From contig PLZT01000262.1 in NCBI GenBank assembly GCA_003152255.1, forward strand, positions 448-8,874: a stretch of DNA of 8,427 nt, in the 5' to 3' direction. The notes below the pieces were generated by a model. That model saw only the letters and a program-made list of their open reading frames with translations, was not told the DNA's origin and searched no databases. Both the position numbers and the translations under genes were made by a program. Shown in pieces: positions 4,540-8,427 of the stretch (position 1 is its first letter; each line of letters starts with the position of its first letter). Origin of the DNA: Methylocystaceae bacterium. GTDB taxonomy: Bacteria; Pseudomonadota; Alphaproteobacteria; Rhizobiales; Beijerinckiaceae.

Positions 4540-7531
4540 CGGGTTCGAGGAAGGCTGAGCGTGGGTTTCGCAGGGGACGGAAGCGATTTTCGAGGGGTTC
4601 TGTCGGCCAGACGTAATCGCCGTTGAAGGCGATGTGCTCCCATCCGAGCGGCGCGATATGGGCCAACAGGTCGTCGCCGAAGGTCTCGCCCCGCGCGCGC
4701 AGCTCGTCGACGGCGCGCCCGAGATAGACGGTGTTCCATAGGATGATGGCGGCCACGGAGAGATTGAGGCCGGAAGCGCGATAGCGCTGATTTTCGAAGG
4801 TGCGGTCTCGGATTTCGCCGAGACGATGGAAAAAGACGGCTCTGGCGAGCGCATTGCGCGCCTCGCCTTTGTTGAGGCCGGCGTTGGTGCGCCGACGCAG
4901 GGCCGGGTTGCTGATCCAGTCGAGCGTGAACAGTGTGCGCTCCAAGCGACCGATTTCCCGCAGCGCCTTGGCAAGGGCGTTTTGCTTGGGATAGGCGGCG
5001 AGCCGACGCATGAGCACGGAAGGCGCGACGGTTCCGGCCTTGATGGAGGCCGCCGCGCGCAAGATTTCATCCCAGTTGTCGCCGATAACACGCATATCAA
5101 CCGCCCCGCCGATGAGCGGATCGAGGGTTTTGTAATCGGCGCGAGCGTCCGCGACATAAAGCCGACGATCGGCAAGATCACGAATGCGCGGCGAGAACTT
5201 GAAGCCGAGAAGCCCGCACAGCCCGAACACATGCTCGATCGCGCCGGCGGTGTCGGTGTAATGCTCGCGGATGTCGAGCGAACTTTCGTGGTGCATCAAG
5301 CCGTCGAGTACATGCGCCGCCTCGCTGGCGTTCGCGGCGATGACCTTGGTGTTGAACGGCGCGTAACGATCGGAGACATGCGTGTAGAATTTCACGCCCG
5401 GTTCCGAGCCGTATTTAGCGTTGTAATCGGCGCGCGCCTCGCCATGGCCGCCGGCCCTGAAAAACTGGCCGTCTGACGACGATGTGTCGCCGTCTCCCCA
5501 GATTTTCGTGAAGGGCTGCGCATGGATGGCGTCGACGAGACAGGCGAGCGCCGCCTGATAAGTTTCGTCGCGCACATGCCATTCGGCGATCCACAACAGT
5601 CTGGAATGGCTGAAGACCTTCGAGCTTCTGGCCATGCGTGCGAGCCCGAGATTAGTCGCGTCGGCAAGCAGCGCCGTCATCAAGGCCTGGCTGTCGTCCG
5701 GCGGTGCGCCCGTGCGCAGATGCGCAAAACGATCGGCGAAGCCCGTCCAGCCGTGTGTTTCGGCGAGAAGCTCGGTGATGCGCAGGCGCGGCAGCATGGC
5801 GTAAAGCCGGCGCGTCATCATATCGGCTTCTTCGTTCTCGCTTTTGCGAATGGGGCTGATCGACAGCCCTTCCTCGGTGAGCGTTGCTTCCGGCAGTTCG
5901 CCGGCGGCCGCCAGCGCGTCGATTTCCTTAAGGCGGGAATCGAGAAGGCCAATGCGTTCGGCGCGCCAATCGTCGAAGCGATCGGCGACCGCAAGCCCCA
6001 ATTTGCCGGCGCACCGCCGCGCCGCGAATGTTTCCGGCGGCAAGAGAAAATCGTCGAAAGCCCGGAACGCGCGACTGCCTTCAACCCACACATCTCCCGA
6101 ACTCAGGCGGTCGCGTAACGCCGTCATGCCCGCGACTTCATAGGCTTTGCGATCGACGCCGGCGTCGGTTTTGACGAGCTTGCGCCATGTCGGTTTCAGA
6201 AAAGCCGTTGGCGCGCTCGGCGGGAGCTTTTTTGCGCCGGTCGCGTGAAGCTCCCTCACCACGTCGAACGCAGCGAGCAGAGAATCGTCCGACTTCCATG
6301 AGCGGAACGTGAAGGCGTCGAGCACGACAGGCGCTATGCGCCGCACGGTCGCGTAGCGGTCAACCATCTCGCCGAGAACGTCGCCGCGCGCATTGGCGAC
6401 AACCTGTTCGGCTTCGGCAACCATGGTTTCCAGGCGATCCCAGCCGAGCGCGCGCTCGACGGCGGCGATCTGATCTTCGCCCTGCACCTTGGCGGCGAGC
6501 ATGGCTTTGGCCATGCCGAGCAACGCCCGCGTCGACGCGTCGAGCGTCTTCGCCCTATCGACCACGTTTTCTTTGTAGGTGCGATCGGCGCGGCGAAACA
6601 CGCCGCCGAGCATCTTGTCGAACATGGTGAGCGCGACGTCGGTGAGAACAGCCTCCATCTCCCGCGCGAACACGACCAATGTCGCAAGGCGGCGCGCCGT
6701 GTCGAAACGCGAAACATCGCGCGGGACGAGGATAGCGATTTCACGGGCGATTGCCGCATAGCGCGCGCGGTGAGTGCGCTTTTCGCGATCCGATTCAACA
6801 CCGAGTTTGCGCACGGCTTGCAGCCGTTCGACAAGGCCGACGAGGTTCTTTTGGCGCGGCGCTTCCGGCCATTCCCGCAGCCATGCGAACGGGGTGCGGC
6901 CTTGTTCGTCGTCAACGACGAGCAGCCCCTCCAGTCCGTCGATCGTTTCCCGCGACAGGCCTTCGACAAGATTTTTGTAGGCGCGCTTGCGCGCAAGCGC
7001 GCGCGCCGCCAAGCCGATTTTCTCCAAGGTGACGGCGGCGGGAAGCAGAATGCGTCTTTCGCGCAGATGTTCGATCATCGCGGAAACAATCGCATCACCA
7101 CGATCCGAGCCGGTCGCCTGTTCGATTGCGACATGAGCGACGACGCGAGAGTCCTCGCGCCGGAACGGGCGCGCGTCGAGATAGGTTTGGAGTTCGCCAA
7201 GGTGCTCCCGGCGCGTTTCGCTGCGCTGCGCGTATGCGGAGAACTCCGTTGGCGCGCATTCAATCTGCGAAGCGATGAAAGAAAGCATGTCGGCGGGCGG
7301 CGCTTCTTCCCAGTTGAGAACGCGGCCGGGGAACCGGAGATAAGCAAGATGCACGGCGAACCCCAGCCGGTTCGCATCGCGCCGTCGGCGTTGGATCAAC
7401 GCCAGGTCTTCCGATGAGAAGGTGTAGTACCGGACAATCGCCGCCGGCTCTGTCGGCGGATCGAACAGCGCCGTGCGTGATTGCGGCGAGAGGATATGGC
7501 GAGGGGGCATGGGATGGGATCGGGGCAGCAT
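4535..7531 (-). CDS. tnpA: Tn3-family transposase TnpA
   Basis: DDE transposase of about 998 residues (usual family size about 1,000) that binds the 38-bp ends and carries out replicative transposition to a cointegrate. The N-terminus (PRHILSPQSR, then RYYTFSSEDL and RRDANRLGFAVHLAYLR) is the typical Tn3 TnpA DNA-binding start. The catalytic triad is recognisable, numbered from ATG at 7531: Asp687 in GDTSSSDGQ, Asp760 in EHYTDTAG and Glu890 in GLNKGEARNAL, close to the D689/D765/E895 of Tn3. No frameshift is seen, so it should be functional. The start is uncertain: ATG 7531, ATG 7510 (MPPRHILSP, the form most homologues begin with) or TTG 7534; none has a clear ribosome-binding site. It is divergent from tnpR, and resolvase bound at res would repress it. 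Confidence 0.95.
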   Translation of the reverse strand: MLPRSHPMPPRHILSPQSRTALFDPPTEPAAIVRYYTFSSEDLALIQRRRRDANRLGFAVHLAYLRFPGRVLNWEEAPPADMLSFIASQIECAPTEFSAYAQRSETRREHLGELQTYLDARPFRREDSRVVAHVAIEQATGSDRGDAIVSAMIEHLRERRILLPAAVTLEKIGLAARALARKRAYKNLVEGLSRETIDGLEGLLVVDDEQGRTPFAWLREWPEAPRQKNLVGLVERLQAVRKLGVESDREKRTHRARYAAIAREIAILVPRDVSRFDTARRLATLVVFAREMEAVLTDVALTMFDKMLGGVFRRADRTYKENVVDRAKTLDASTRALLGMAKAMLAAKVQGEDQIAAVERALGWDRLETMVAEAEQVVANARGDVLGEMVDRYATVRRIAPVVLDAFTFRSWKSDDSLLAAFDVVRELHATGAKKLPPSAPTAFLKPTWRKLVKTDAGVDRKAYEVAGMTALRDRLSSGDVWVEGSRAFRAFDDFLLPPETFAARRCAGKLGLAVADRFDDWRAERIGLLDSRLKEIDALAAAGELPEATLTEEGLSISPIRKSENEEADMMTRRLYAMLPRLRITELLAETHGWTGFADRFAHLRTGAPPDDSQALMTALLADATNLGLARMARSSKVFSHSRLLWIAEWHVRDETYQAALACLVDAIHAQPFTKIWGDGDTSSSDGQFFRAGGHGEARADYNAKYGSEPGVKFYTHVSDRYAPFNTKVIAANASEAAHVLDGLMHHESSLDIREHYTDTAGAIEHVFGLCGLLGFKFSPRIRDLADRRLYVADARADYKTLDPLIGGAVDMRVIGDNWDEILRAAASIKAGTVAPSVLMRRLAAYPKQNALAKALREIGRLERTLFTLDWISNPALRRRTNAGLNKGEARNALARAVFFHRLGEIRDRTFENQRYRASGLNLSVAAIILWNTVYLGRAVDELRARGETFGDDLLAHIAPLGWEHIAFNGDYVWPTEPLENRFRPLRNPRSAFLEPA

Positions 7532-7534
7532 CAA

Positions 7535-7685
7535 ATATGTCCATAAATGGTCTAATTATTTTCTGGACACAACATAATTTATGGACGTATTTTGTGGACG
7601 GGTTCGAGCCGCCAGTTCGGTTCGAGGCTCGCCTGTCCATAAACCGATCGGTTTAGGGACGACCAAACCAACAATACGCCAGCCC
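7535..7685. promoter_or_regulatory. res resolution site and shared tnpA/tnpR promoter region
   Basis: The 150-bp AT-rich gap between divergent tnpA and tnpR carries the expected resolvase-binding dyads. GTCCATAAA(T/C) occurs three times: 7540-7549, inverted at 7577-7586 and direct at 7635-7644. Candidate subsites are TGTCC..GGACA (7539-7569), ATGGACGTATTTTGTGGACG (7581-7600), and TGTCC..GGGAC (7634-7660) centred on the palindrome AAACCGATCGGTTT. A CGAGCC/GGCTCG dyad lies at 7605-7631. By analogy with Tn3, the subsite nearest tnpA would be the crossover site, and binding would also repress both genes. Confidence 0.75.
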
Positions 7686-8246
7686 ATGTCCCAGATTCTC
7701 GGCTACGCTCGCGTCTCGACCGACGACCAAGACCTCGCCGGTCAACGGCAACGTCTCGAATCGATCGGCGCGCTGCGCATCTTCGAGGACGTGGTGTCGG
7801 GAAAAACCTTCGAACGTCCCGGCCTATCTGAACTCCTCCTCTATATTCGTCCCGGCGATACTCTCGCCGTCGTGCGGCTAGACCGGCTGGGGCGCTCGCT
7901 CCGCGAGCTGCTCGATGTCGTCGAGACCCTCAAGAAGCAAGGCGTCGCTCTTCTCTCCCTCGAAGAGAAAATCGACACGTCCTCGGCGGCCGGCGAGCTG
8001 GTGTTCCATGTCTTCGGCGCGATTGCGCAGTTCGAAAGACGCCTCATCGCCGAACGCACGCGCGACGGCATGAACGCCGCGCGCGCCAAAGGCAGCAAGC
8101 CAGGCCGGCCCGCGCTCGATCAGGAAAAGCTGAACGCCGCCCTCTTGCTGGTGGAAAGTGGCATGTCGCCGACACAGGCCGCGCGGCAAACCGGCCTCGG
8201 ACGGTCAACCGTCTATCGCGAAATCCAAGACCGCTCCAAAGCCTGA
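7686..8246 (+). CDS. tnpR: Tn3-family serine resolvase TnpR
   Basis: Resolves the transposition cointegrate by recombination at res. 186 residues, the normal size. Residues 4-15 (ILGYARVSTDDQ) hold the nucleophile Ser11 with Arg9; LDRLGRSLREL (65-75) holds the active-site Asp66, Arg67 and Arg70; AIAQFERRLIAERTR (112-126) is the start of the long E helix; MSPTQAARQTGLGRSTVYREI (160-180) is the DNA-binding helix-turn-helix. ATG 7686 is chosen because MSQILGYARVS aligns with the family start; a longer in-frame start at 7581 would lie inside res. No strong ribosome-binding site is visible. The stop is three bases before the right inverted repeat. Confidence 0.95.
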   Translation: MSQILGYARVSTDDQDLAGQRQRLESIGALRIFEDVVSGKTFERPGLSELLLYIRPGDTLAVVRLDRLGRSLRELLDVVETLKKQGVALLSLEEKIDTSSAAGELVFHVFGAIAQFERRLIAERTRDGMNAARAKGSKPGRPALDQEKLNAALLLVESGMSPTQAARQTGLGRSTVYREIQDRSKA

Positions 8247-8249
8247 GCC

Positions 8250-8287
8250 CTTAGCGTACGATTTGGAACAGATTCCACGATGACCCC
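8250..8287 (-). repeat. Right terminal inverted repeat of the Tn3-family element
   Basis: Perfect 38-bp complement of the left end, running CTTAGCGTACG at the inside to GATGACCCC at the outside. It starts three bases after the tnpR stop. Confidence 0.95.
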
Positions 8288-8427
8288 ATTTTGGCCAAGT
8301 TGGGGAACGCATAACGAACAAGCTGCGTCCCCAAGATCGTTCCGCACTGCTGACTTCTCGGACAACCGAGGCGAGGCATTGAGAATTCGTCACATTGGGG
8401 TGGATGGAGTCCGATAGTGTCACATAA
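8288..8427. other. Right flank of the transposon: stem-loop and GTCACAT repeats
   Basis: This is host sequence beyond the element. TTGGGGAACGCA (8300-8311) pairs with TGCGTCCCCAA (8324-8334) over 11 bp with one bulged A. CTCGG-ACAA-CCGAG forms a second small hairpin near 8357-8370. GTCACAT occurs at 8389-8395 and 8419-8425. A minus-strand frame opens at 8423 and runs into the transposon, but its translation matches nothing I know. No gene is called. Confidence 0.35.

Larger units (their letters stand above)
4502..8287. mobile_element. Complete Tn3-family transposon, 3,786 bp, no passenger genes
   Basis: Bounded by perfect 38-bp inverted repeats that start GGGG and end ACGCTAAG, both typical of the Tn3 family. 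Inside are only a transposase and a serine resolvase, transcribed divergently from a shared res region. The tnpA stop lies within the left repeat, and only three bases separate the tnpR stop from the right repeat, so there is no space for cargo. The outer flanks (GGACT on the left, ATTTT on the right) do not form the expected 5-bp target duplication. That points to a later rearrangement or deletion at one side. Confidence 0.92.

Noticed and set aside
7581..7685. Longer TnpR start at 7581
   Set aside because: The extra residues would come from res DNA and do not align with the family; MSQILGYARVS at 7686 is the standard start.
8205..8423. Minus-strand open frame of 72 codons
   Set aside because: It crosses the inverted repeat into antisense tnpR and its unique part resembles nothing known; at most a truncated unknown gene.

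Overview
This window looks like a piece of a mobilizable plasmid, or a plasmid-derived island, from a GC-rich alphaproteobacterium. A Rhizobiales-type host is my inference from gene style; no taxonomic marker is present. Genes sit in small modules, and AT-rich non-coding stretches full of short repeats separate them.

Layout from left to right. (1) Positions 1-1588, minus strand: a mobilization operon. mobC (1184-1588) overlaps the start of a MOB(P)-type relaxase whose 3' part runs off the left edge. A dyad upstream of mobC (1591-1650) is a candidate oriT. (2) Positions 1589-2514 hold no convincing protein gene. They carry an AT-rich stretch, an iteron-like array of CGCAAC-type motifs with 22-24 bp spacing (1748-1918), a pair of TGTYGTCCAG repeats (2101-2138), and a GC-rich segment. 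That segment has a GNRA-capped hairpin and ends in a good plus-strand Rho-independent terminator (2431-2472), so it may encode a small RNA. (3) Positions 2515-3439, minus strand: a partition cassette, a ParA ATPase followed by an overlapping small ribbon-helix-helix protein. It is surrounded and interleaved by a 9-bp motif, TTCATGCAA/TTGCATGAA, which is the likely centromere and operator. The ParA Walker A codons lie upstream of the first in-frame start codon, so its 5' end is disrupted or unusual. (4) Positions 3629-4241, plus strand: a mazEF-type toxin-antitoxin pair behind two perfect 13-bp direct repeats. (5) Positions 4326-4538: a short ORF resembling the C-terminal tail of a RelB-type antitoxin, cut by the transposon. 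(6) Positions 4502-8287: a complete 3,786-bp Tn3-family transposon with perfect 38-bp inverted repeats, divergent tnpA and tnpR, a res region between them and no passenger gene. (7) Positions 8288-8427: a short right flank with a stem-loop and a repeated GTCACAT.

Together the modules are a plasmid maintenance and transfer backbone: transfer (relaxase/MobC/oriT), segregation (ParA/RHH/repeats) and addiction (MazEF), with a cryptic transposon inserted at its edge. No replication initiator gene is visible; the iteron-like array suggests that one may lie nearby, outside the window.
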